Positions 26,701-33,866 of a stretch of 64,000 bases of DNA are shown here, piece after piece. A program made the translations under genes and the position numbers. The stretch spans positions 1 to 64,000 of the forward strand of contig NZ_AUGR01000020.1 in the NCBI RefSeq assembly GCF_000422765.1, given 5' to 3'. The notes under the pieces are model-generated. The model was not told where the DNA came from. It saw nothing but the letters and a program-made list of their open reading frames with translations, and searched no databases. The DNA comes from Neptunomonas japonica DSM 18939. Lineage in GTDB: Bacteria; Pseudomonadota; Gammaproteobacteria; Pseudomonadales; Balneatricaceae. Each line of letters begins with the position of its first letter. The stretch's first letter is position 1.

Positions 26701-27166
26701 CGGTGCCTGCCAAAATGGCAATAATAGTAACAGCTTGCACCATCGCATTAGCGGGTGCTAAACCCTCCTTGCCAAAAAGAGGCTTAATGTAGCCGTACTT
26801 GGCCGGCGAATAAAAGGCTGATTGCACGGCCAGTAAAAAGGTCATTGCAAATGCCGCCCAAAACCAGCCTTGGTAGTAACAAAAAGTAATGGCTAAAGTA
26901 AGGCCGAGTGCAAACCAAGCAGCCGCTTTAAGGACTCGGTTTTTGGGGTATTTATCGGCCACAAATGCAGACGGCGATAGCAGTAAGATAAAAGGCAGCA
27001 GGATTAAGCCGTTAATAATCGCGGTTAGGATAACCTGAGTTTGGTCATCGTAAACTTTAAAAATAGTGTTTTGAATAACAATCTTGTGGCCTAGGTCTAC
27101 AAAGGCATTAAGAAACACTGCTGCTAAGTAAGCTAAAGAGCCGGTGATTTTGAGCAGTTTATCCAT
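23708..27166 (-). CDS. aas: Fused lysophospholipid transporter / acyltransferase / acyl-ACP synthetase (Aas)
   Basis: A 1152-residue three-part protein. Residues 1 to about 410 are a major-facilitator transporter like LplT. About 425-640 is a PlsC-type acyltransferase with NHISWVDW (HxxxxD motif) and the FPEGSISRTG motif. About 650-1150 is an AMP-forming acyl synthetase with FSSGSEGAPKGVMLSHRNI, GYGCTETTP and YVTGDKGSID. In E. coli LplT and Aas are two proteins that recycle lysophospholipids at the inner membrane; here they are fused. It is divergent from an XRE regulator, with repeated hexamers between them. The end lies 14 bases beyond a shared terminator. Confidence 0.93.
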   Translation of the reverse strand: MDKLLKITGSLAYLAAVFLNAFVDLGHKIVIQNTIFKVYDDQTQVILTAIINGLILLPFILLLSPSAFVADKYPKNRVLKAAAWFALGLTLAITFCYYQGWFWAAFAMTFLLAVQSAFYSPAKYGYIKPLFGKEGLAPANAMVQAVTIIAILAGTVVYSLFFESMYPQGATDSSTILLAIAPLGWVLVFNAALELLAMYRLPTLEQGEPSKQFSVPDYVKGKLVANNLKTVNSRAVIRLSIIGLATFWSVGQVLLATFPSYAKDSFGITNTVIIQGVLACTGLGIVFGSWLAGRVSRHHIETGLVPVGALGVALSLWLLPSITTLQGQALLFTAVGIFGGLFIVPLNALIQFHAEDHEMGKVLAVNNWVQNVAMASFLALTVVFALQGFESRTLLHIIAGVALIGGVYTIVKLPQSLVRVILSSLMSRRYRVKVQGLKNLPSSGGVLLLGNHISWVDWAIIQIASPRPIRFVMLKSIYDKWYLNRFLKMMGCVPIQQGKTSKDSLAKVTEALNAGEVVCIFPEGSISRTGHLAEFRRGYELACKEANDNVSIVPFYLRGLWGSKFSHSSERLKRYSARGIKRDLVVSFGAPLDKNTTVDVLKRRVFDLSISSWQKHVEQLPTLSEAWINTAKQQGTDLAIADTTGTELSGLSALAGAMGMSRRIGKLSPEERVGLLVPTSAGGVLANMASLMAGKTVINLNYSASIDALVSAVKQAQIKTIYTSERFVKKLEKRGVDLTPLFDGVQVVYLEEMKKTIGKGELLGHWLMAKLLPASLLARLVCKQRDPLATAAILFSSGSEGAPKGVMLSHRNIMANVKQAADVLNMNDDDVIMASLPLFHAFGLTVTQFLPLIEGLPMICHPDPTDALGIAKAVAKHQATVMCGTSTFLRLFARNHKVHPLMFDSLRIVVSGAEKLNTDVRDSFQLKFGKPILEGYGCTETTPVASVNLPDVLDTQYWKVQKGGKQGTVGMPLPGTSFKIVDPESYTELATGEAGMILIGGVQVMQGYLNNPEKNAEVLKQIDGERWYVTGDKGSIDEQGFLTILDRYSRFAKIAGEMISLSELEQNVRNAIPEKDIELVAINLPCNKKGESITLLYEGDLETSEVRQTMLANGVSGLMIPSNWIAVDAVPKLGSGKNDFATAKQLALSETA

Positions 27167-27200
27167 AAGAATATTCCTTGGTGTGATTCGTATACCATCC

Positions 27201-27269
27201 AGTATTGGCGAATACTCAAGAGATGAAATACTATCGGTAAAAGGCGCGGCATATCAAACAAATAGTATT
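27201..27269. promoter_or_regulatory. Cluster of AGTATT/AATACT half-sites between aas and the XRE regulator
   Basis: The hexamer AGTATT or its complement occurs four times: a perfect palindrome AGTATTGGCGAATACT (27201-27216), AATACTAT (27227-27234) and its exact inverse ATAGTATT (27262-27269). They fill the 171-base gap between two divergent genes and are good candidates for operators of the adjacent XRE protein. Confidence 0.5.
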
Positions 27270-27337
27270 ACATAATGATCCTTTTTAAAGATTACTGCGG
27301 TTTTATTCGATTTTTAAATTTCTTGTGAGCTAGGATT

Positions 27338-28090
27338 ATGACTTCTGTAGAGCACCGCCCGCAAACCAATGCTTTGATTACTACGCTTAAGCGCCAGCTT
27401 AAGGCGAGTGGCAAAACCTATCAAGATATCGCGTCATTACTAGGCTTAAGTGAAGCGTCGATTAAGCGGTTATTTCGTGAAGGTGATTTGTCATTGCCGC
27501 GTCTGGAAAAAATTTGTGACGGTATCGGGCTCGAACTCAGCGAACTGTTTCAATTAATGGCGCATCAGCAGCAACAACTGCAGGGTTTGAGTCGTGAGCA
27601 AGAGCAGGAAATTGTTGATGATCAGGTCTTGTTACTGGTCGCTATCTGTTGCGTGAATGGCTATAAATTTCAAGAGATTATCAATCAGTATACGCTTGAA
27701 CCAACAACGTTAATCAAAAAGTTAGCAGCTTTAGATCGGTTAAAAATTATTGAGTTACAGCCTAATAACCGCATTAAGTTATGTATAGCCCCAAACTTCA
27801 ATTGGCTTGCTAATGGGCCTATTCAGAACTTTTTTCACAGCCGAATTAAAGAAGAGTTTTTTCAAGCTTCTTTTGCCAAATCATCCGATAATTTACTCGT
27901 AGCTAACGGCCTCATTGCTAATAGTAGTAATGCTGAATTGCAAAAACGGATGCAGAAACTAATAAATGAGTTTACTGAGTATAGCCGTAAAGACGCTACC
28001 TTAGCGATGGGCGAACGTAATGGCACTATGATGGTGGTGGCTATGCGACAATGGCAGCCCAGCTTGTTTAAAGAGCATATTAAAAAATAA
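27338..28090 (+). CDS. XRE-family transcriptional regulator
   Basis: A 250-residue protein with an N-terminal helix-turn-helix (about residues 12-65; core YQDIASLLGLSEASIKRLFRE) and a longer C-terminal region without a recognised enzyme motif. ATG 27338 is preceded by GAGCTAGGA. It is divergent from aas, so a role in regulating lipid recycling is plausible but inferred only from position. The C-terminal region may be a sensing or dimerisation domain. Confidence 0.8.
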   Translation: MTSVEHRPQTNALITTLKRQLKASGKTYQDIASLLGLSEASIKRLFREGDLSLPRLEKICDGIGLELSELFQLMAHQQQQLQGLSREQEQEIVDDQVLLLVAICCVNGYKFQEIINQYTLEPTTLIKKLAALDRLKIIELQPNNRIKLCIAPNFNWLANGPIQNFFHSRIKEEFFQASFAKSSDNLLVANGLIANSSNAELQKRMQKLINEFTEYSRKDATLAMGERNGTMMVVAMRQWQPSLFKEHIKK

Positions 28091-28233
28091 ATAACTAAGC
28101 GCCCTGTAGGTAAGTACCAAGTAACCAAAGGTTGCAGCATACGCTACTTTTGTACATCTGCTGTTCTCTCGTTGCAAAAATCACAACACTACTTTCCATC
28201 ACCACAGAAGTGGATCATGAGAGGAGAGTTGCC

Positions 28234-30288
28234 ATGTTGTGGAAACAGATGATTAGTAAGTGCATTGGGGGAATGTTGTTATGTGCTGGGGTCTCGCTCA
28301 GCGCTCAAGCTGCAGGGTTAATGAAACCGGTTAACAGTGCATTGCCAGATTTGAGCATTCAACAGCATCACGTGAATGTGCTGGTGGAGGATGGTTATGT
28401 CACCACCACTGTTGAACAGGTATTTCATAACCCGAGCAATACGCAGCTAGAAGCAAAATACTCCTTTCCCGTACCCGAGCGAGCGGCCGTAGGTGAGTTT
28501 ATTTACTGGATAAACGGCAAGCCAGTGATAGGGGAGGTTGTCGCTAAACAACAAGCCAAAAAGATTTACCAACAACAAAAACAAGCGGGTAATCATGTCG
28601 CGCTAACAGAGCAAGACAGCTACAAAACGTTTGATAGTCTTATTTATCCTGTTGAAGCCAATGCCGATGTACGCATTAAACTAGTCTATGTGCAGGCAGC
28701 ACATCTTGATACCAATACAGGCCGCTACCTCTACCCTTTAGAAGATGGCGGTGTTGATGAGCAAACAAACAGTTTTTGGTCGCGCAACGAAGTCGTGAAA
28801 GAAAGCTTTAGTTTCAATATGGATATTCGCTCCAGTTATCCACTGGATGGCGTTAGGTTGCCCAAACATGCTAATGCCATCGTTACACAGCTATCACCGC
28901 AACAGTGGACAGTGGCTCTTTCCTCTTCAGCTCAGGTGGATGAAGGCAGTGGCACGTATCAGCCTGCTGCCTCCTTAAGTGAAGATATCTTGGTGTACTG
29001 GCGGTTAGAGGAAGGGCTACCCGGCTCGGTTGATCTAGTGAGCTATCGACACCCTGATAATACCCAAGGGACTTTTATGCTTACCTTGACGCCTGGAGAT
29101 GACCTTCCTCCAGTGCAAGGTAATCGTGATTGGACGTTTGTGCTGGATGTGTCGGGTTCTATGGAAGGTAAGTATTCCACTCTTCTTGAAGGTGTTCGCC
29201 AAGCACTTGTAAAGTTACCGCCAAATGATCGCTTTCGATTGATTACATTTAACGATAAAGCACGTGATATGACCGGCGGCTATCAACAGATAAGTAACGA
29301 GAATGTCACGCGGTATATTGATCAGCTACAGAGCAATGGAACAGGAGGAGGGACCAACTTATATGCGGGCTTAGCAAAAGGCTTAAAGCGCCTCGATGAC
29401 GATAGATCCACGGCTATTGTGTTGGTAACAGACGGTGTGGCCAATGTCGGTGTCACTGAAAAGAAAGACTTTTTAACGCTTGTTAAAGAAAATGACGTGC
29501 GGCTGTTCACTTTTATTATGGGAAACAGCGCTAATCGTCCTATGTTGCAGGAGATGACAGAGTTATCGAACGGTTTTGCTGCAAGTATTTCTAATGCAGA
29601 TGATGTTATCGGCCAAGTGATGTTAGCAACCAGCAAGCTTAATCATGCTTCTATGAGAGATATAGAAGTAAGTATCCAAGGCGGGCGGGTGAGTGACCTA
29701 ACACCAGAGCAGGTCAATACGGTTTATCGTGGACAGCAATTGGTGTTGTTTGGTCACTATTTTGAAGCAGGGACAGCCGAAGTAGTACTGCGCGGTAAAG
29801 TGGGTGCACAAGAGCGTGTGTACAAAACTCAGGTTGAGTTAGCAGGTGTGTCCACAGATAACCCAGAACTAGAGCGCTTGTGGGCCTACAGTAAGATAGA
29901 AGCACTACAGAAAAAAATGGATTACTTGGGGGCTGATGCCGACACCGAGCAAGCCATGACTGATTTAGCCGTACAGTATGGCTTGGTCACTGACTATACC
30001 TCGTTATTAGTGGTAGAAGAGGAGGTGTTCGAGCAACTGGGTATTAAGCGCACTAACCAGCAACGCGTTAGCAAAGAGCAGCAAGCTCGCCAACAACGCA
30101 GCCAGCGAGAGCATGTGCAAGACAACCGTGCCGATAGCAATCAGCCTATGTTCCAGCAGTCTCGTGCAAGCACCGGTGGTGGTGCGATTGATAGCTCTCT
30201 ACTGTTAATCCTCCTAGCTTTGGGCCTGCCATCACTACTAGCCGGCTTTAAAGCGAGATCTGTTGTTATAAAAACAAACAAGAAGTGA
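28234..30288 (+). CDS. VIT/VWA surface protein with GlyGly-CTERM sorting tail
   Basis: A 684-residue exported protein. The signal peptide ends near SLSAQAAG (residue 28 or so), followed by a VIT domain (about 40-170, including LEAKYSFPVPE and FDSLIYPVEANADVRIK), then a von Willebrand A domain with the metal site DVSGSM (about residues 308-313). The C-terminus is a sorting tail: STGGGAIDSS, one hydrophobic span LLLILLALGLPSLLAG, then basic residues. This is the GlyGly-CTERM layout recognised by rhombosortase, which is the next gene. VIT/VWA proteins of this kind in marine proteobacteria are usually paired with a class of sortase and an LPxTG-like signal, which is not seen here. I chose ATG 28234 with GGAGAG upstream; ATG 28132 would place extra residues before the signal peptide. 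Confidence 0.85.
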   Translation: MLWKQMISKCIGGMLLCAGVSLSAQAAGLMKPVNSALPDLSIQQHHVNVLVEDGYVTTTVEQVFHNPSNTQLEAKYSFPVPERAAVGEFIYWINGKPVIGEVVAKQQAKKIYQQQKQAGNHVALTEQDSYKTFDSLIYPVEANADVRIKLVYVQAAHLDTNTGRYLYPLEDGGVDEQTNSFWSRNEVVKESFSFNMDIRSSYPLDGVRLPKHANAIVTQLSPQQWTVALSSSAQVDEGSGTYQPAASLSEDILVYWRLEEGLPGSVDLVSYRHPDNTQGTFMLTLTPGDDLPPVQGNRDWTFVLDVSGSMEGKYSTLLEGVRQALVKLPPNDRFRLITFNDKARDMTGGYQQISNENVTRYIDQLQSNGTGGGTNLYAGLAKGLKRLDDDRSTAIVLVTDGVANVGVTEKKDFLTLVKENDVRLFTFIMGNSANRPMLQEMTELSNGFAASISNADDVIGQVMLATSKLNHASMRDIEVSIQGGRVSDLTPEQVNTVYRGQQLVLFGHYFEAGTAEVVLRGKVGAQERVYKTQVELAGVSTDNPELERLWAYSKIEALQKKMDYLGADADTEQAMTDLAVQYGLVTDYTSLLVVEEEVFEQLGIKRTNQQRVSKEQQARQQRSQREHVQDNRADSNQPMFQQSRASTGGGAIDSSLLLILLALGLPSLLAGFKARSVVIKTNKK

Positions 30289-30881
30289 TGAATAATCAAT
30301 GGACTATGCCCTGGATCACTGTTGCTATTAGCGCAGTGGTTTTGGGCTTAGGTTTGTTACCTGAACTATTTCAATGGCTCTATTTTGATCGCGCTTTGAT
30401 TGTTGATCAACAGCAGTGGTGGCGTTTGTTGACGGGGCACCTGGTTCATAGCAGTGAGGCGCATTTAGGCTGGGACCTACTTGGGTTTATGGTGTTCGCA
30501 GGTATTGCGGAATGCTGGCATCGTAAAAAATTGATAGTCTCTGTTGGCATGGCATTATTTATGTTGGACTGCTTGCTACTGTCGCCCTTTGGGCTGGATC
30601 GTTATTGTGGTTTGTCGGGTGTTCTTTGTGCCCCTGCAACGCTGGTACTGTGGGCACACTTCAATAAGCAGCGAGACGTACTGCATTTTTTGCCACTATT
30701 AATTGCCGGGTTAAAGCTTGTCGTTGAAGAAAACAACGCTGATCTACTATTAGCACAGCAAGGCTGGCCTTTGTATGCACCAGCGCATTGGGTGGGGGTT
30801 ATGGCGGGTACGTTAAGTTTGGCCTTAGCTAAATGTGCGAACGTTCTATACCAAGCGGGTTATTATCAGCGTAGTTTGTAA
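30288..30881 (+). CDS. rrtA: Rhombosortase (rhomboid-family GlyGly-CTERM protease)
   Basis: A 197-residue six-helix membrane protein of the rhomboid family. The catalytic serine motif is YCGLSGVL (about residues 107-114) and the partner His is in APAHWVGVMAG (about 165-175). The conserved HLVHSSEAHLGWDLLG segment of rhombosortases is present. These proteases cleave GlyGly-CTERM tails so that the target can be modified or released at the surface. The start overlaps the stop of the VIT/VWA gene (TGATG), so the two are co-translated. Its last 53 bases overlap gloA on the other strand. Confidence 0.85.
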   Translation: MNNQWTMPWITVAISAVVLGLGLLPELFQWLYFDRALIVDQQQWWRLLTGHLVHSSEAHLGWDLLGFMVFAGIAECWHRKKLIVSVGMALFMLDCLLLSPFGLDRYCGLSGVLCAPATLVLWAHFNKQRDVLHFLPLLIAGLKLVVEENNADLLLAQQGWPLYAPAHWVGVMAGTLSLALAKCANVLYQAGYYQRSL

Positions 30882-31263
30882 TTCTTTGTATAAGTTCAAT
30901 TTTGTATCCGTCGGGATCAATGACAAATGCAATAATTTCGTTACTACCGGTAAGAGGTTTAGGTTCGAGAACAATCGTCCCGCCTTTTCCTTTGATTTCG
31001 TTACAGGTGTCCCGACAATTATCAACGCTGATTGCAATGTGACCAAAAGCATCACCTAATTCATAGTTTGAAATGCCGTAATTGTATGTCAGCTCAAGTG
31101 CGCAGGTTTGGGATTCGTCGTCATAACCAAGAAACACAAGAGTGTACTTTTCGGTTGGTTGCTTTAATGTGCGCAGTATTCGCATACCAAGAATTTGAGT
31201 ATAGAAATTTACAGATTCTTGCATGTCACTAACTCGAAGCATTGTATGTAAAATTCTTCGCAT
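30829..31263 (-). CDS. gloA: Lactoylglutathione lyase (glyoxalase I)
   Basis: A 144-residue member of the vicinal oxygen chelate family that turns the methylglyoxal-glutathione adduct into lactoylglutathione. Metal ligands fit: His6 (ILHTMLRV), Glu57 region (CALELTYN), His75 region (FGHIAISV) and Glu123 region (YKIELIQR). The text FYTQILGMRILR is typical of GloA. Its end runs 53 bases into rrtA on the opposite strand. It is preceded 70 bases upstream by the tautomerase-like gene. Confidence 0.93.
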   Translation of the reverse strand: MRRILHTMLRVSDMQESVNFYTQILGMRILRTLKQPTEKYTLVFLGYDDESQTCALELTYNYGISNYELGDAFGHIAISVDNCRDTCNEIKGKGGTIVLEPKPLTGSNEIIAFVIDPDGYKIELIQRITNYADNNPLGIERSHI

Positions 31264-31333
31264 ATGTTTTTCTCACCGAGTTCGTCATGATATTTGAAAG
31301 CGAACACTCTCAAATACCATGAGGTTGGAAAAG

Positions 31334-31750
31334 TTAGCCTCTAGATATGGCTTCACCTAATTGTTCATTCGTCATGGCTTTGCCATCCATATTCCATGTT
31401 CCGTCAACTGTATGTACCGCATTTGAAAAAATATGTTTACGCTGAAGGCTGCCCTTTGATAACTCTTCAATGATGTCGGTGGCATCTTTGAAAAAGTTTT
31501 CCTGAACGTCTCTGGAGCATAATGCAAAGCTTGGTGTTTTGGTTTCAATCCAAGCGCCAGTGAAAGGCTCTCCTCCCGATAAGGATTGATCTTTTGAAAT
31601 AATATTGATGTGACAGGTGACATTCGGTGTCATCACTTGATTCCCATCGAGGGAGTGTGACTTAAGAAAAGCGGCTGTAATGCGTTTGCCTGCTTCCTTC
31701 TCAGCACTTTTTGGTATGGCTCTTTCCGTAAATGTAAGTGATATTGGCAT
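31334..31750 (-). CDS. Small tautomerase-like protein
   Basis: A 138-residue protein beginning Met-Pro (MPISLTFTERAI). An N-terminal proline and an amphipathic beta-alpha start resemble the tautomerase superfamily, where Pro1 is the catalytic base. The rest (CHINIIS, EPFTGAWIETKTPSFAL, NAVHTVDGTWNMDGK) is not one I recognise, so the call is tentative. GGAG lies 8 bases before the ATG. It is divergent from a TetR regulator, with two inverted 14-bp sites between them, so it is the likely target of that regulator. Confidence 0.5.
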   Translation of the reverse strand: MPISLTFTERAIPKSAEKEAGKRITAAFLKSHSLDGNQVMTPNVTCHINIISKDQSLSGGEPFTGAWIETKTPSFALCSRDVQENFFKDATDIIEELSKGSLQRKHIFSNAVHTVDGTWNMDGKAMTNEQLGEAISRG

Positions 31751-31788
31751 AGTGAATCTCCGGTAAATTATATATTTTAGACCATAAG

Positions 31789-31850
31789 ATAACGATCGCT
31801 ATATTAACGTATAGCATGGCTGTTACTTTGTAAAGAATAGTGATCGTTAT
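31789..31850. promoter_or_regulatory. Two inverted 14-bp operator-like sites between tetR and its divergent gene
   Basis: ATAACGATCGCTAT (31789-31802) and ATAGTGATCGTTAT (31837-31850) are inverted copies with 13 of 14 matches, 48 bases apart. The CGATC core of each is near-palindromic. They flank the promoters of the divergent TetR and tautomerase-like genes, the usual place for TetR-family operators. Confidence 0.6.
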
Positions 31851-31895
31851 TTTATGATACTATTGCCTCATTAGAAGGTAAGTCAGGTCAAAGAC

Positions 31896-32459
31896 ATGAG
31901 ATATAAGCCAGATCAAAAAGCAGAAACACGTAAGAAAATTATTATTGAGTCGGAGCGTAGTTTTAAAAAAGCCGGTTATAGCGGTATTGGCGTCGATGGC
32001 CTTGCCAAAGCCGCGGGCGTTACTTCTGGGGCTTTTTACGGACATTTCAAATCAAAAGAAGCAGCCTTTAAAGAAGCGATTAATTCTGGGATGGGAGGAT
32101 TGTTTACTGCAATTTCGGAGCTGAAACAAGACGCGGGAGAAGGCTGGTGGGCTGAATTTGCGACGTTTTACACCCATCAAAAACGCACGTGTGACCTTAC
32201 TGAAAGCTGTGCCCTGCAAAGCCTGTCGCCTGAAGTTGGTCGTAGTAATGATGAGATACGAGCAATATTTGAAGCTGAGTTGCTTAAAGTATTTGAGCTT
32301 GCCAATAGCAACGAACAAGATGCAAAAAAAACGTGGGCTAGTCTCGCTATGCTTATTGGTGGCGTAACTTTAGCACGAGCAGTTAAGGATGATGCGCTTG
32401 CTGACCAGATATCAAAAGCAGTAGAAAACGAAGTTATTGGCTTACATGAAAATAGCTAA
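31896..32459 (+). CDS. TetR-family transcriptional regulator
   Basis: A 187-residue repressor-type protein. The N-terminal helix-turn-helix (about residues 10-57; core VDGLAKAAGVTSGAFYGHFKSKEA) is a textbook TetR/AcrR motif, and the C-terminal helical domain includes CALQSLSPEV and a TWASLAMLIGGVTLAR helix common in regulators of redox or electrophile stress. The neighbours are a tautomerase-like protein and glyoxalase I, which points to aldehyde or electrophile response, by inference. Confidence 0.88.
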   Translation: MRYKPDQKAETRKKIIIESERSFKKAGYSGIGVDGLAKAAGVTSGAFYGHFKSKEAAFKEAINSGMGGLFTAISELKQDAGEGWWAEFATFYTHQKRTCDLTESCALQSLSPEVGRSNDEIRAIFEAELLKVFELANSNEQDAKKTWASLAMLIGGVTLARAVKDDALADQISKAVENEVIGLHENS

Positions 32460-32816
32460 TAAGTCTTCGTAGCCTTCAATAGAGGTTCCAACAACCACTA
32501 CATCAGATATTCACGTAGGGAACTGTTTTATTAACGGTGCATGATCTTCCCAGTTTATTAATGCTTTTCAAGTGTCGGATCTCACACACATAGAGCTTGC
32601 TTAAAAACGGTTACGTCTATTTCTGGTGTGAATATATCGATGTTATGAATAATTTAGTTCAGGCGTTGAATTTTTTTCTGTTGTCGCTATCTATAAACTG
32701 TCACTTTAACAGTGATTTGTTATATGTAAGCTGATGCATGTTAGTAGAAGTTGTTCAGGCATGGGCTATGTATGACCATTTAATCTCACATTACATTTTG
32801 TCACAGGAAAAAACTC
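32460..32816. other. Intergenic stretch upstream of the moxR operon
   Basis: 357 bases without a gene I can support. It is AT-rich near its centre and should hold the promoter of the moxR-bat operon, but I see no clear promoter match. A short stem (TCACT with AGTGA) around 32701-32715 is too weak to call. The ribosome site CAGGA precedes the moxR start. Confidence 0.5.
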
Positions 32817-33851
32817 ATGACTGCAGAGGTTGTTCTTAGCAAGAGCCCGGAAAGCGCTGATAAAACCGTGAGTGCAACAAGCGAGCATCAGGCTACTTTA
32901 AGCGAGCTACGTACGGCACTGCAGAAAAAAGTCGTGGGCCAAGATAGCTTGATTGAGCATTTACTGATTGCTCTACTGACAGATGGTCACGTTTTACTTG
33001 AAGGCCCGCCAGGTTTGGCTAAGACCCGAACTATCCATGCACTCAGTGATCTGCTCGAAGGTGAGTTTAAGCGCGCACAGTTTACGCCTGACCTGTTGCC
33101 TAGCGATATCACCGGTACTGAAATCTTTAATGCACAAAAAGGCGAGTTTCAGTTTCGTCCCGGCCCTCTATTTTGCAATATGTTGCTGGCCGATGAGATT
33201 AACCGTGCACCGGCTAAAGTGCAGTCTGCTTTGCTCGAAGCGATGGGCGAGCGCCAAGTAACGGTGGCAGGTACTACCTACCCACTACCACGTTCTTTTA
33301 TGGTGATGGCGACACAAAACCCGCTAGAGCAAGAGGGGACTTACCCTCTACCAGAGGCGCAGCTAGACCGGTTTATGCTACATGTGCGTGTCGATTATCC
33401 GCAGCATGAGCAAGAAAAACTAATTTTAAGGTTGGTGCGTAATGAGCACACCCAAGATACGGCAAAGGCGGAGTCTTCAGCCAGTGTTGTGCTGACTGAA
33501 ACAGCATTACTAGAAGCACAGCGAGAAGTGATGAATGTCTTTTTGGCCGATAGCTTAGAAGACTATTTAGTCGCGCTAGTAATGGCCACGCGTAACATTG
33601 GTGCTTATGGTGAGGATCTCAAAGATAGCCTCACATTTGGGGCGAGCCCGCGTGCCACTATTGCATTGGACCGTGCGGTACGAGCTAAGGCATGGCTGCA
33701 AGGGCGTGACTTTGTGACACCGGACGATATCCAAGAGATATTACCGAGCGTGTTGCGTCACCGCATTGGCCTGAGTTATATCTCCGAAGCGAATGGTCTG
33801 GATAAAGATCAATTAATCACCAAGTTAATCGCTCGCGTGGCAGTGCCTTAA
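32817..33851 (+). CDS. MoxR-family AAA ATPase
   Basis: A 344-residue MoxR ATPase, a chaperone-like AAA protein that acts with VWA-domain partners. It shows Walker A GPPGLAKTR (about residues 61-69), Walker B LLADEINRAPAK, the ATQNPLEQEGTYPLPEAQLD block and the arginine-finger region SPRATIALDRA. It starts an operon in which the next five genes encode the DUF58 and VWA partners (Bat-like). CAGGA precedes ATG 32817. Confidence 0.93.
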   Translation: MTAEVVLSKSPESADKTVSATSEHQATLSELRTALQKKVVGQDSLIEHLLIALLTDGHVLLEGPPGLAKTRTIHALSDLLEGEFKRAQFTPDLLPSDITGTEIFNAQKGEFQFRPGPLFCNMLLADEINRAPAKVQSALLEAMGERQVTVAGTTYPLPRSFMVMATQNPLEQEGTYPLPEAQLDRFMLHVRVDYPQHEQEKLILRLVRNEHTQDTAKAESSASVVLTETALLEAQREVMNVFLADSLEDYLVALVMATRNIGAYGEDLKDSLTFGASPRATIALDRAVRAKAWLQGRDFVTPDDIQEILPSVLRHRIGLSYISEANGLDKDQLITKLIARVAVP

Positions 33852-33866
33852 GGCGGAGAAGTCAGT

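Noticed and set aside
32460-32816. Possible small RNA or gene before moxR
   Set aside because: No open frame with a ribosome site and no convincing stem with T run.
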